A DNA stretch of 64,000 nt from Rallus limicola. Lineage: Eukaryota; Chordata; Aves; Gruiformes; Rallidae. The position numbers and the translations under genes are program-made. Of this stretch, positions 19,726-33,600 are shown one piece after another. The notes under the pieces are model-generated. The model saw nothing but the letters and a program-made list of their open reading frames with translations, was not told the origin of the DNA and made no database searches. Numbering within the stretch: the stretch's first letter is position 1; every line of letters begins with the position of its first letter. The DNA is taken from contig JAKCOZ010000003.1 of assembly GCA_022605955.1 (NCBI GenBank), positions 55,304,179 through 55,368,178 of the forward strand. Reading direction: 5' to 3'.

Positions 19726-22709
19726 GAGTAAATGTTTAAAGGGCCTTTTATATTTTCCCTATTTTATTCAAAGGCATTAAATGTTTCCTGCACCCCGATG
19801 CTGACTGTAACATTTGATAAGAGATGTCAGGAACCAGTGCTATGCTTCAACCTACCTTTTAAATACCTAAACTGTCTATTGGTGTCCATTGTAGTATAAT
19901 TCATCTTGATGTAGGAGTTGCAAGGGCTAGGATAAAAGAGTCTAATAGTCTGGTTAAACACACTGGCATGCTTTCCTGCCAGATCCATCATAGGCTTTTA
20001 ATAAAAAGATATTATCCAGCCATAGATCTCTCAAGTTGAAAAAGGAAAAAATTCAGTTCAAAAATTATTTATTTCCTTTCTTTATTGAAATAATACCTGT
20101 GCAATGTCAAAAAAAGCTGCTGAAGTGCACCAACTCCTTCAGTAACATTCACCAGAATGAAAGTCACAGCCCAAAAGGAATCACATAATGGAGGCATGAC
20201 TTATCGAAGGCCTAGCAGGAGGTGTGAGGTCTGAGTCTGCTTCACCTGACCATGGTGGGGTTGCTCTGTGTCACTTGGAAATCACTCTGATGAATTTGCA
20301 GCCACTGAGAAAGGTCTTGGCCCTTGCACTAAGACATTTGTTTAAGGTCTGTGCCGTGGTGCTAGCACCATGTGCTTTTTCAGAGACCCTTAGCTTATTT
20401 TAGAAGGAGAAGGGAGATAACTGTGTGAAGCCCTTCAAATTGTGAATCCTGAAAAGTGAGCCATAAGCTAGACATGGGTTTGGTTGCACCTTGAGTAACA
20501 AAAGATGCTGTGATTTGATTCTAGGGTGGTGATGGCAGACCCTCAGCACATCTGAGGACATGGTGAGGATTGGTGATGTCCCCTTCCAGTTCTTGTAGCA
20601 AGTTAGTCCAAAGATACACCAGAAAACAGGTTAGAAGTCAGGTCTGAAAAGTTCATAGTAAAAAGAGTCTCTAGAGCAGTGGAAAACAAAGTTACTAATC
20701 AGTATCAGTATTCCTCTTTAGTAGTATCTCAGGACCTCAGAGGAGCACTGAAGTTCCCCTTTACTAAACATCACATCCTACACCTTCATAATGTACAAAG
20801 TAGTTCTTGGTTTTTTCATGTGTGTTGGGTTGTAAAGAAGATGTACAGTGTACTTCAGGTTACTGGTACAAGGCAGATAACATGGCTTTCAAATTATTTT
20901 TCTAACCAAATCAATTTTATTTTAAAATTTCTGCAGAAACTCTAGTCAGCCAATGTCATTCCTTGGGGACAAATTTTGGACAAGGCCAGTCCCTTCTAGC
21001 CACATTCTATGTATGTGGCTCAGGTCCACAAAAGAACTTCAATGAAGACTCTGTCTTGCCCTTTCATGCCTACCTAGAGGTCTCAGAGTGAAACCAGTGT
21101 TTTAGTGCCAAAGTTAATAGACTAACCCAAAACATACGGGGTACTTCAAAACTAGAAGAAATAGATCTCTCCAGAAGATCTCTCTTACTAGCCTAGCTAT
21201 CTTTAGAAGACATTTTAAAAGTTTAGAAATTTGTTATTCTTCAGAGCACATGTGTTACTGGACATTCACTGAGAAAGACAGTGTCATATTCATACTTAGT
21301 GTCTCTTTGTGGCTGTCTTAATGACTAAAAGAGAGGGTGTCAGCTTCATCCCACCTGCTTTAGATGAGGTTTGTATACTTACAGATTTTTTTGGTTTATG
21401 TACAGTGTACAGCATTTGCCAGTGGGACTTCATACTACATGTAAAATTCCATATAGTGCAACAGAAAGAATCTTAACTGTTGTAAAGATGTTAATTATTT
21501 TATGACTTATGTCTTTATTTTAAAACAGATCACATGTTACAGTAACAGCTGATAAAATTTAAAGCAACTTGCAGCATAGATACCTGCAGTAGGGAAAGCC
21601 AATATTGTTTTTAATAGTTGAAATCTGTGGAAAAATGAAGTCTTTATTCCATATTCCTATGGAAATCTTATATGATTTCCATAGGAATATGGAATGCATA
21701 TGACAGGCAGAAGTCTTCCATTATGCATTCCTCAAAATTAAAGTACTTCTAGATCTATATGTCACTCCAAACAACAGCAGTCAGAATTAAGTTTGCATTA
21801 TGTTTCAAGTACTGTTTTAATGTAGTTTCTCAGATAAATTCCTTTTGAGCTAAAATTGCCTATGTTCATCTGTAGATCAAAGATCACACCACACCCTCCC
21901 CCCTTCCCATTTAAAGCCAAATCAAAGCACCTTTGTTACAGGACTATCAAAATGGAATGGGGAGGGTGTGGGGTGGAAATAATGTGTTTCTGACCAAAGC
22001 TTTGCTTTAATTAGGACAAAGCATTAAAAGAACTAACTTCAAAGTTGTCCCACTTTCAACTTCTCATGTGGGAGACGAGAGTTCAGATTAATTTAATGAA
22101 AGCCCCTCACATCATTTCAAAGTAAGGAGTATTCCAACTGGGAATTCAAATGATGCACAGGCACATTCTACCTTCTGTGGCTTTAGATGCCATTACTTCA
22201 GGGCAGCTGACAATGGTGATGACATTCAAGACCACTCTGGCTTCATAGTGCCATGAAGATAAAAGCTTATCTTGAAGAAATGCTTTGACAAAGCTGTTTC
22301 ACTGCATCAATGTCCATTAGCTAAAAAAAAAGAAATAATTTGAAATCCTTTGGGAAAACTAGATGTCTTAGTTTTATATAGTATTTCAGTGCTATTGTAG
22401 CAATTACAAAAGAATACCTCACATATTCCCTGTGCATTTTGGGGAACATCTAACTAATGAGCATCCCGTGTGAGCCGTTTCGGGCCATTGCGTGCAATTT
22501 TCTTAAAGTCTGTTTCATATGTGCAGAAAATCCAGGAGCATGAGCTAATTTTAACCCCTAGTCCTTGACATAGCTTAGTGCTAAAGGAGAAATCTTTAGT
22601 AAGTAAAATAAGGTATTTACTGAGTAAACTGAAAGAAGCAAAAGTTGACTCACTGGAGCAGATAGTGTAATTTTGAAAGGCAGATAAAGCTTTTTGGATC
22701 CTGGTGTGA
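19726..22709. other. Unique AT-rich sequence with one perfect inverted repeat
   Basis: No gene or transposon recognised. It holds the 22-bp-arm inverted repeat at 21646-21695, listed separately. A-runs occur near 22323. Confidence 0.45.
21646..21695. repeat. Perfect inverted repeat, 22-bp arms, 6-nt loop
   Basis: The left arm (21646-21667, starting ATTCCATATTCC) and right arm (21674-21695, ending GGAATATGGAAT) are exact reverse complements. They are separated by TTATAT. Pairing stops at both outer edges. It would fold as a 50-nt hairpin, or extrude as a cruciform. No function is assigned. Confidence 0.95.
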
Positions 22710-23282
22710 TAGCTTGTCCGGGCTTCAGCTGGGACAGAGTTAATTTTCTTCCTAGCAGAGTATGTATGGCACTGTGTTTTGGATTTAGGATGAGAGTAAA
22801 ATTGATGACACACTGATATATTGGTTGTTGTTAAGCCATGTTTACACCAAGTCAAGGGCTTTTCTGCTTCTCATACTGCCCCACCAGCAAGTAGGCTGGG
22901 GGTGCACAGGAAGCTGGGAGGGAACACATCCAGGACAGATGACCCAAACCGGACAAAGGGATATTCTATACCATATGATGTCAAGTTAAGTATATAACCT
23001 TGGGGGAGGCTGTCCAGGGTCTGGGACCTCAGCTTGGGAGCTAGCTGGTCATTGGCCTGCGGGAGGTGAGAAGCTACACTGGACCTCACTTGGGTTTTAT
23101 TATTATTATTATTGTGATTATTGCTATCATCTTCCTTCTCTGTCCTATTAAACTGTCTTTATCTCAACCCATGAGTATTACCTTTTTTTCCCTCTGATTT
23201 TCTTCCCCATCCCACTGGAGGGAGTGAACAAGCAGCTATGTGATTGTTTTAGCTGCCTGCGGTGTTAAACCATGACATAGCT
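22710..23282 (+). mobile_element. Solo LTR of a second avian ERV family
   Basis: The LTR spans 22715-23277 (563 bp), beginning TGTCCGGGCTTCAGCTGGGA and ending AAACCATGACA. It is flanked by a perfect 5-bp duplication TAGCT (22710-22714 and 23278-23282). It contains a TATATAA box near 22993, an ATTAAA polyadenylation signal at 23148-23153 and a TAT trinucleotide run near 23097-23115. It is unrelated in sequence to the longer LTRs elsewhere in the window. No internal region is attached. Confidence 0.93.
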
Positions 23283-24966
23283 GGGACAAAACTTTTGCAG
23301 TAAGAGACTTTGCCATTCACACAAACTCCAATATTCAGCTGGTGAAAGAGGTACACTTCTGTGAGAAGTCTTGCAGAGTCAGATGTAGTGTTCCAAAGAT
23401 CACACAACAGGAAGACTGATAAGTAGTCTCAGCTCAGTATGAAAATGAAGGACTGGATGAAGAAAGTTAAATGTCACAGAAGAAAGCTAATGCATATAAA
23501 TATTATTATTATATGGTATTAGTGAGGTGACAAGTGTTTATGTTTGTTCCTAAAAGATGTCCTGAAGGTGGAATTTGAAGAACAGCAGGCATTCCACTCA
23601 CTGTCTCTTTTCTTCTAATATTATGGACACAAAACTTTTTCATACAGTTTAAATGGAATATTGATCGTTTAACTTCAAGTTCTGTAACTAACCTGTAGAC
23701 TTCTTTTTGCAATTGAGGTCTGATGATCCAGTGTTTCTCTGCTGATAAAAATACTTGTAAAGTGAGCTGTTTTACCAACCTAGACACTTATTTTAGACTG
23801 CCAAAGGATAATTCTACCTTTTGGAAAGTGAAAAGAGCAGGTAGGAAAAAAGCAGACCTTCCAATACCTATCAAGATCCAAAGAAGACCGCCTTCACAGA
23901 AACATGTATATGCTCTATATATCTCCAGCTTCACAAGTGAGCATTTTGGCACCAGCAGCCAAAAATGTAGGCCTTGCAGCATATCCTGAAACTTCATTTT
24001 GAGTTATTACAAGTCTAAGGAAGTTATGGATCTAAAGGATAACATGTGCTGAGTGAAGAGTGGCCTGCCATCTCCATTGTGTGCCATTTCTGCCATCCTG
24101 AGAAGCAGTTAAGGAAAATAGCACGTAGTTGAAGAAAGGCATCAGTCTGCTCTTTGCAGATATTTAGGAGGTGTGCCACTGGGAAGTGGGCTGCCATGCT
24201 TGACATGGTTAATCCACATACTGGACTTCTTATTTCAGACCCAAGACTGTGCAAAGAGAAATTTTCTGGACTGGGTATGATCTGTGTGTAGCCAGCTTGG
24301 AGACAACAGCATTGAACAGGTGTTTCATTACCTATGCAGCTGTAATATTCAAAAGTGTAAGAATCCTGGTGCCTGAAAGTCAATGAGAACATTTGCCTAT
24401 ACAAAACAGGCAAAAAGAACCAAAGCATCACAGAAGGAACTTGTTATGACTATATAGATTTCTAAATGCAGCAACAGATTCAGCTTCTGTCTGAATTGAA
24501 CATGTTCTTTCTGTGATGGAAAAAACAAAATGTTTCCATACTTGAAATGTCATTCATTTTGTTTTAATAGCTAAAGGCTTGAAAGCAGTGTGTCTGGTAA
24601 TTACAAAAAACTACATCATCCTCTAAACAGTAGAGAAACCTTCATTGCTTATATTCTCAAGTGCTAACAACAAAGTACTTAGACTGTCTTCCCCTAACTG
24701 CACAAAACTTTTGGTATATATGAAGGTCAGCTGGTATTTATCCTTGGTGATTAAATCTAGAGGATGACTGTAAGATAAATACATGACCTGGCTAATGACT
24801 CACGACTGACTCAGTCAAGTGATTGCTAAGACTTTGTACTTCTAAAAAGTACTTAGAGTTACAGATTATAGTTATTTAACTAACATACAGTTACAGATTA
24901 TTGTTTTCCCTTCTACATATCCTTAAAGTGCTGATTTACAGACCTCTGGAATGGCTTCCTTTAAGC
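23283..24966. other. Unique sequence, no gene recognised
   Basis: Several 60-135 aa frames overlap on both strands, but none shows a domain or conserved motif and they shadow each other. No repeat boundary is visible. Confidence 0.4.
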
Positions 24967-25785
24967 CTCATGGAACAATACAGACTGGAGGGGACCTTCA
25001 GAGGCCACCAGTCCAACCCCCTTCTCAAAGCAGGGTCAGTTAGGTCAGGTTACTCAGCACTGCATCCAATCAAGGTTTAAATACCTCCAAGGATGTAGAT
25101 TCCAGTGTGCCTGTGAGTCTGTTACAGTGCTTGACCATTATCATGGTAAAAACATTTTTTTTGCCTGTCAAGTCAAAATTTCCCAAGTTCCAATCTGTGC
25201 CTGATGCCTCTCAGCCTTCTACCATGTTTTGCCAAAGCAATCTGGCTCTACCTTCTCTCAGCTCTCCCATTAGGCACTTGAAGACAGCAGTGTGATCTTC
25301 CCTGAAACTTCCCTTCTTCAAGCTGAAGAAGGTCTGATCTCTCAGCTTCTCCTCACAGAACAAGTGTCCAGCCACTGAACATGCCTCCACAATGGCCCTC
25401 TGCTGAATTAACTTCAGTTTGTCAATGTCCTTCTTTTACTATGGAGTCCAAAACTGGACACAGGACTCCAGATTCATTCTCACAAGTGCCAAACAAAGGC
25501 TTAGCCTACTGGCTGCCTCCTTGTTCATACAGCCTGGGATACTGGTGGCCTTCTGTTGGAGACTAGTGCACACTGATGGCTCATGCTGAATTTATTGTCC
25601 AATTAAGACTGTCAGCCCATTTTCTGAAAAGTTCGTCTCTAAATAGTCAGTCCTCCTCCTGTACAGATGTGGGGGGGCTATTCTGTCCCAAGTCATTGTG
25701 TTTGTCTTTGTTCAGCTTCATGAGGTTCCTGTCAGCCCACATCTTCAACCTCTCTAGATTGCAACAGCCTCCGTAGAGTCATAGA
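24967..25785 (-). mobile_element. CR1 LINE, old degenerate copy
   Basis: Plus-strand sequence is the complement of CR1: 'ggaggggaccttcagaggccaccagtccaaccccc' at the 3' side, 'aaggtttaaatacctccaaggatg', 'cactgatggctcatgctgaatt', then 'cttcatgaggttcctgtcagcccacatcttcaacctctc'. It is heavily diverged with many indels. The usual tail octamer is barely recognisable. Confidence 0.82.
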
Positions 25786-28195
25786 CATAAAAATTAATGG
25801 ACAACAAAATGTCCTGTATTGCCTATCACACATAATACAGAATCTACTTTGGAACCTGATACCTGGCCAGCTAAAGGTGAAGCCAAAGAAGGATGGAGTC
25901 AGTCTATGTTGAAAATTTTAACAAATCCTTTTCATACTGAATTTTCAAGTTTCATTTCAAGCGTAAGCACTTTGCACTGCCGTGTTTGGAGAGGATCTCA
26001 CTGATACATCTGACACTAGACTAACAGACTAGATCTGTATGAGTAAAAGCAACTGACATGGAAGAGCATACCTCCATACTATGAAATGGCTGATGTTCCC
26101 AAGCCAAGAGGCACATACACACAGTTTGTTGGGAATGTCCCCTGCCCATGCAACTACCTGGCAGAGTTTAGCTGACCCTGATCATGGGCTGGTCCAGCAC
26201 GTTACTGATTATCATATATTTGAGCTCCAACAGTAAAAACAAGTCCCAGTGCTGGTTAGTTTTCTGTTACATGTATTACTTTGGGTCCTCTACCTACCCC
26301 TATCTTTTCTCTTCCATTGATGAAACATCTGTTTAAGATGCATTTCCAGCAGTTCTTTCAATGGTGGAACTGATTAGATTTCATTGACTTTGAATGAAAA
26401 GCACCAAAATCATTTTAGTATGACTTTTAGTTTGACTGTTGAAAGCACTTAAAGGGCAATTTGTTCCATTTTTCTTAATGCTTTTTTAAAGGAAGGATAA
26501 ATAACTCCCTGGAGCTATGTTCTTACTGATGTAGTCTATCCTATCAATCTGATGTGAGTAACTCTTGATTTTAATTCAATAATTTAGGGAGGAAAAAAAT
26601 AGAAGCCGTTATTACAGTATATGCAAGGGGGTTCATGATACAGCTTTAATTGCAGGTTATTGAATCACTCCTTTGACATCTTTTGTTTATGAGTATAACG
26701 AAAAATAGGGCAATTGTGTTCGAAAAATTTGGAGTCCATCTTTTTGGTGAACATTTGGTACTGCATAATATACTGAAGCTTTCAAAACCTGAATTGTGTA
26801 AAATAACAGGTCACTGTACTACTGCCAAGGTAACTTCGAGACGGAACGCAAAACGCTGTACCAAGAGCAATACCACTAGATGTCACCATCCTTCCACCGA
26901 AAATTCGTCAGCAACTAGCTGGCTTTTCCTGCGTATCATGTACCTGTACCACTGGTTCCACCAACACCACACCGAGAGGAAGCCTTAGGTCACGCTATGA
27001 CAGCTCTGTTCCTTTGCAATCCAATCAAAACCTGCGTGGCACCATTTCTGTCTCATGACATGGTGTTTAGATAAAGTGCTGAACTCAGTTGAGAAGCCTA
27101 TCTGATGTTTCATGCTAGCCCAGATTCATGAATCTATAAGAAGAAACACTGTCGATTAAGTTTATCCAATAATGCTGCTGGAGCTCAGTACACCAGATGG
27201 TGGATGGGTGGAAAGTATGAAGTCAGTATTTTATTCCCAGCTCTTTTACTGATACACTGTATGCCTTTGGCAATCCCTTTCACCTTAGCTTCTCAGTTTT
27301 CTGTTAGCTGTTAACGCTCACTTCTCCAGTGCAGGAGCTATGCCCGGTTGCATTGTCTCCTGGATACCCAGTTCAGTGGCAGGTATTGCACAAAGGGTCT
27401 GAAAAAAAATAGCTACATAGATCCAGCTGGCAAAAATTCAGGGGTGAAATATCCACACCCTATTCTAGCCTTACTCATTACCCTCTTACTCAGAAATCAC
27501 TGAAACCTCCCTAGAGCCTAGGGCTAGGGTTAGGGGGATTTGTGGATCTGCTCTGTACTGAACATCTAAAGTTGTCAATTCCTTCTTCCCCTCATCTTAT
27601 TTCCACTAAATGGCATCACCTTGCATTCAGGCTTAAGTTTGTAATATCCTATCTGATACAGATGGGAGCCAAACTAAATTCATGTCCTGAGTAGGCAGTC
27701 CACCTTTCTCTGCTGTGATCAAGGATGGGGTTTTCCTACTTACTCTTTTCATCTCTTATTTGGTGGAACATTATAAAAACATCTCATTGATAGGATCTTT
27801 CTTGTCTTACGGATAGTGTGTGTGCTCCAAGCAGAGACCAAACCAAACATACTCAATATAGCTCTAATAAGCACTCACTTTCCCACTAGCACTCACAGTG
27901 CCCCTTCCTGTATTGATCCTCTGCATGAGTCGAGAGTCCATATTGTCAGGTATGAGCACGTAATACCCAACACAGGGAAGGCTCCATTCATGTGCTGATG
28001 AGAATACTGAATTTTCAGTTTGAGAAAGAAAAGGATTTCTTGAGCCAACTGGCTGGTCCCATTACCACTGCAGTATCAATTCCTAGAAAAACAAAAAGTG
28101 ACTGTTAAGGAAAAGTACAAAGGTTACTAAATAATTCCTATAAAAAGAAGATAAACTGTCATCCCTAATATGGGTGCTGATTATATTTAATTATA

Positions 28196-28217
28196 TGTTC
28201 AACATTAATGTTGAACA
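28196..28217. repeat. Perfect 22-bp palindrome
   Basis: TGTTCAACATT followed directly by its exact reverse complement AATGTTGAACA, with no spacer. The outer TGTTC/GAACA resemble steroid-receptor half-sites, but the spacing (12 bp) is not that of a receptor element. Probably chance. Confidence 0.85.
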
Positions 28218-30626
28218 GCTTGACTGAGACACACTCGTGTCTATCAGTATGTTACCAATGAGAGGCTGTGCCAAACATTTTTCTTCATCCTGTCAGCACT
28301 CTAGGTGACAACACAAAGTAGCAGTCTGCGCTGTCCCCTGGAGACTGCTCAGTTTGGAATGATGCACAGGGTGGAAGACAATCCACAGTCTGCAGAAGAA
28401 ACAGCAATAAACCTGTGTAAGATCTCACAGACTTTAGTTTAAAATAGAGGCCGTGCAAATGATCTCCCAGCCCATCATGTGTAATTTTTTCCACAGATGC
28501 ACAGTTTCAGGGTTAAACATTCTGAAATCAAAAGTTTCTTATATTCCAAAATTAGTTATGAAGTATATTCATAAAACTCTAACACCAGGCATCCTTTCAA
28601 AATCATAGTCTGTTGTGACTGTCAGCCATTGGTCAACCACAGGATTACTTCTTGAATGTGTCTGAAATGCTGTGTCCAGAGAATGCTGTCAGATACTCAG
28701 TGCCCCAACCATTTAAAGTGAGATAGCCATTATGTCATAGCAGTAAGTTTTTATCCTTTATACAGCATTGTCATGTGTACTGCCTAACACATTTAAGTGG
28801 CTTTCAACTCCTATTTCAGAGCCATTTGTTAAAAAAGAAAATGGTCTGGAGCTTCCCTCAGAGAAAGCTGCTATGCTGAAGTTGGATTGGGGAGAAGGCG
28901 ATTCTGTACACATGGTTTTACATGCACTTGGTTTCTGATAATTCATTTCAACACTGTTATATCATATTACACTAGTAGCCGTGGTAGGGTTAGTAGCAAT
29001 ACTGCAAATAGCAGTGTCATCAGGCAAAAATGTATAGCTTTGTGGTTTCAGAAAAGTGAAGGCATTCAAAGTCATTAACATATAAAAGATTGAATAATGG
29101 TCTTTACAATAGACTGCTAAAGAAGACCAGATGTTGCTCACAGGAAATCTGAATCTGGGTGACAAGATGTTGCTACTTGTTCATTAAGTAAGACAATCGA
29201 ACATTACAATAGTACTTCCTCCAAAACCTCTGTAGATCCGGCCTCTCTTCCACTCTTATTTTAACATGACAGGCATGCAGGGAATATCTTATAGCACAGA
29301 TAGAAAATTCACTACTGTACAAGAGAAGTAAGCTATCTTATTTCTCCAAAATACATAAAGATATATTTATATCTGTGGTAGATTAGAACATAGAGGTACA
29401 TCGTTTCCTAAAGAAGAATTTTTTAACAGAAACACAATGTGGACAAGTAACTGTATATTCAGGCCCATGTAAAGAAAAACAAAAGGATGGTGACCAGGGC
29501 AAAGATAAGGATAAATACAGTATTAGCAAACTGTCACTATATTCTGCTCTTATGTCTCCAGGTAAGGTCAGTTCATGAACATACATGTATGAGGTTTTAA
29601 ATGAGGATGAAGGATGCAAATTGGTATTTCATTATTTTTTTTCAAGAAATCAGAAGCTTTTATAACCATGGTTTAGGATTTTTGATGAGCAGCTGGAGAG
29701 CTAACCAAAGAAACGTTTACTATTTTTACTTTATGCAATTTTAGAGTTTACATATGAAGTATTTTATGTAGTCATTTAAAGGACTTATTGGGTAGAATTC
29801 ATCTCATCAGTTTTTTGGTATCTTCATCTGAGCAGTCATCTAGGTTAGGTAAGTTGTGGATATCAGTGGGTATCAAGTATATTGAGTCAGTGGAGCCTAG
29901 AAGACAATTTTTCTCACTTTCAAGTAGTCACGTCTAGTCAGATGAGTAAGCACTGTAGCTGTCCTCTGTAATGGGATATTATGCATCCAGCCACTGTAGC
30001 AGACACACACATGGTGAACACCAAAGCTGAATCCATCCCTGATTGCTTATGCTGATAGTACTTTTTCTTCAGCTAACCCATTAGGGTTGGACAAAGCTGG
30101 CTAAAGGTGTTTTAGCAGTGTGGGCAAACTTGTAGGTTACTGTGACATGAACTTAGTATTATTCTTCCTGCCAAGGGAATGAGGTTGCTATTGCTTTCTG
30201 TAGGGAATGTCCTGTTCCCCTGTGGTAACCTCCTCTGCATGCCCCTGTCCTTCTCACTGTCATCCCAGCAGCAGCTGGTTTGCCTCGGGGTTGTGATCTA
30301 TGCAAAGCAAGAAGAGGGGTCATTGTGCAGTTCCTGTTGCTGCTTTGGACAATTGCCTGTATAGTGCTGAGGTGCAGCATTTCCAAACCTACTGGAAGCA
30401 GTGAAAATAATGCATTGTTCAAGTACCTGAAAAGGCTAGTTTAATTAATTCAGTTATTAAATAATAGCAAATATTTAGATAAAACAGGTTTCAACTACCA
30501 AAACCTAAGAGGGAATTCAAAACAAGCTTTGTTTTCTCTCTGGATTTTGAAACACTGGAGTCACAACACATTGTTTTTATAGTTCTGCATAACTGTATGG
30601 GATAGAAGATTCCTGTAAAAATTCCT

Positions 30627-30646
30627 CCCCCCCCCCCCCCCCCCCC
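30627..30646. repeat. Poly-C homopolymer
   Basis: About 20 consecutive C bases between 'attcct' and 'aaataaatac'. The length is likely polymorphic or uncertain in sequencing. Confidence 0.9.
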
Positions 30647-33600
30647 AAATAAATACTTTTTCATGCCACTCCAGAATGGCAATAAGTTTCAACATATCAG
30701 AATTTTCTGTTGTACAATATGTCTTTCTCCCCTTATTCTAAAGCCTTTACTAGGACATCCAATGTACTTGTTTATGCTGACACTACCTTTCTTTGTGTCC
30801 AGTATTCTGCACTTTCCCTCCTTCAGTTTTCCCATCTTCTTCTTCTCAAATGTTAAATTGCACACTGAGGCTGATTTGCTTTTTGCACTCATACATTTCT
30901 TTCAGGAAAAAAAGCTGCTTTTAAATCCTGCTGCTATCACACATGGCCTGTTATATATCAGCAAATTATACTTTTGTTTGATTCCAAAAGAAGTGGAGTC
31001 AGCACTTGGAACCAGACAATGTCCTTCATTTTTCTGTTTTTATTTGACAGCATGGTGTACAGGGTAAAATATTTATGACATTTATTGCTCTTATATTTGC
31101 TCTTCCACACTAAAATATCTCCATTTCAAATTAACAGTTTGTTTTAGAGCTGTAAGCTAAATATATGTATGTATTTGTGTGATCCCTTTAGTTCCACTCT
31201 AGTTTTGCTTTCTATTCCCTAACAAAATCTAAACTCTGTCCTCCAAGATGTAGCTTTTTCTGTGATTTCAGAAAGACAATAAAAATTCAGTCCCCCAGAC
31301 TCTGAAAAGCTCCACTTCCCTGAATTTTCCTTTCCCAGTGTCTATGTTGGTGGTTTTCCCAATCAAGCAGAGAGAAGACAGCAGGTCCAGCTGTGCTGAG
31401 GGTAGGCTGGAAGCTTGTTCTTCCTACTCCGCACCCCTGAAAATTAATGTTACCCATCTCTGTAACTGACACTAGCCCATGCCTTCCTTACCACCATAGT
31501 TTAACATGACCCTTCTGCCCATCCAGTTGACTTCCCTCCTTTTGTCTGTCCTCTCTTTTTTTTGCCTCCTTGCCATCTGGGGATGGAGGAAGCCATACAA
31601 GGTGGACCTGCATTGCCCACCAGGTGTGTTCTCCAAGCAGCAATCTACTCCCATGTCACTGTCCTCTATACTTGGTCCATACATTTGGAGTCTCTCTGGC
31701 CCTCCGTGTCCTGAGTAAGTATGGTCTTCTGGGGATCTACTGCATAAAGTATTCAAGTATTTCATACTCATGCCAGTGTGCACATGCTTAAAGTTAAGCA
31801 GAAGCTTAAATAATAGGGGTAGTTTACAGAATCAGGGTCTAATTCTGGCAGAGACCTATGTATTGGCAGTATAAATCCTTCCTCCCAAAGAGCTATATAA
31901 AGTCCCTCTGCAGGGCCAGATTCGAAAGCACTGGGGCCAATATCATCCCTGGAATTACACTGTTGAGCTTCCAAAAACAATTCTGCAAAGAAAACAATCT
32001 GTTAGCCCAGCAGATGATTTTGATTAATGACAATATATTCCTAAAAGTAAATTTGCAGACTTTAAAAAAAGTGCTACAGTGTCTACAGTGCTCTTAACTG
32101 CTAAACAAAATGTGAAACAAAGGTACCTTCTGAGATAAAACACACTTAAGGTTAAAAATTCCCTGGCAAATTTCTCAAAAGAAAATAGCTGTCCCTAAAC
32201 ACAGAGAAAGATCCTGAGGGGTGGTAGCCCTAAGTGTGTTTTGCCTTTGCCATCTACATTCTGGAAACATTTTTTGGAGTTTGCATCGCATGAGGCAGCC
32301 AAATCACCCCTAATTCAGAAGTAAGCACGAGATTAAATAACCTTTCTGTGAAATCCTGTTAAAAGACAAACCTTTATTTCTTCTCTGTCAGCCCCTTTTT
32401 GTTTGTTATCCCTGCTTCACATTCTCAGCACCTTCCAGCCATGTGTGCACATGTGTACGTGTGTCTGAGCGTTCATTATCGGGAGTGCTGCTATTTGTGA
32501 GGTGCTAGTTTTTATGAATAGAGGATTCAGGGTTCATGTGCCAGCCTACCATCTTCCCCCCTGTAATAAAATTAGGTTTTAAAACATGGCACTTCAAAAA
32601 ACTCTAAATTGGCATTGTGTTTCTATGGTGTTGTAGATTTTGAGTTGTTTTGCAGGGAGAATGGGAACAGAGTTCCATTTATTTGCAACTATTTAAATCT
32701 TGCATTTCACTGAATACTTGCAGAAGGCTTGAAGAGCTGAAGTACAATAAAAAGGCATAAAAATAACAAGAATAATGAGAAAAATCACAGGCTTTCACAA
32801 TTCTTTCTCCTTAATCTCTTCCCTTGCTCCAGGATATTTTCCTTTTTTGATTAGCTTGTTTTTCCTTGTGTTTACCTCAGAGATGCACAGAACCACATCA
32901 GCACTGCCATGCCATAAGTCTCCTTGCTCCTGCCAGATACTCATCCCGGACCCAAACAGCAACTTTCAAAGTTTGCCAGTAATGGCTTCTTTTCTCCTTT
33001 CTTCTGCTTGTTCAAGTTTATCTCAACTTTTAGGCAAAATAAAAGCCTTTTAGTGTTTTATTTTGTTTTTTCTTGTACATTCTAATAGCAACTAATCAAT
33101 TGAGCCCCTAGGGAACCTGTAATATTTCCTAATTTTTTAATTCCTACAAGGCAGTAGGCCAGAGGTATGTGCCATGCTGTTCTGTGGCAAAATGTCTGTT
33201 CAGGAGAGCTATGGACATGATCGGGGGATGATCAGAGAACTTCACAAACTGAAGCACCACCAAAGCTGAGTGACCATCTGAATGGGTGGGTTAAGGATAA
33301 GGTTTGGGCTTCCTTGACCCAGTTCTCCCTCATTCACCTGCTGGATAATCACTGTGCCGACAAATATGGACTGACCTCCTCTCATTAACCCCCAAAAATG
33401 GAAATCCTGGAGACATCTGTACAGGCTGACATAAACCAGCCTGTGTCCAAATGCAGGCTGGGAGCATTAGTCCAACACTGCACCTGAACTAATGTTCTTG
33501 GCCAAGGGCATACTACCTTGGATGCCTCACAGCAGTAACACAGCTGGGATCCATCTGGATCCAAGTTCCTATTCTCACACAAGTCTAGGCTTGCCACAAG

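Noticed and set aside
21646..21695. Hairpin as a microRNA precursor
   Set aside because: A perfect 22-bp stem with a 6-nt loop is too short and too perfect for a canonical pre-miRNA. Kept as a structural finding only.
22454..22855. 133-aa minus ORF
   Set aside because: It overlaps the start of the solo LTR at 22715 and has no domain; it is a chance frame.
26683..26988. 101-aa plus ORF in a locally CpG-containing patch
   Set aside because: His/Cys residues are scattered without zinc-finger spacing, and no start context, splice site or homology is recognisable.
27523..27536. Interstitial telomere repeat (CTAGGGTTAGGGGG)
   Set aside because: Only about two imperfect TTAGGG units are present, which is within chance expectation.
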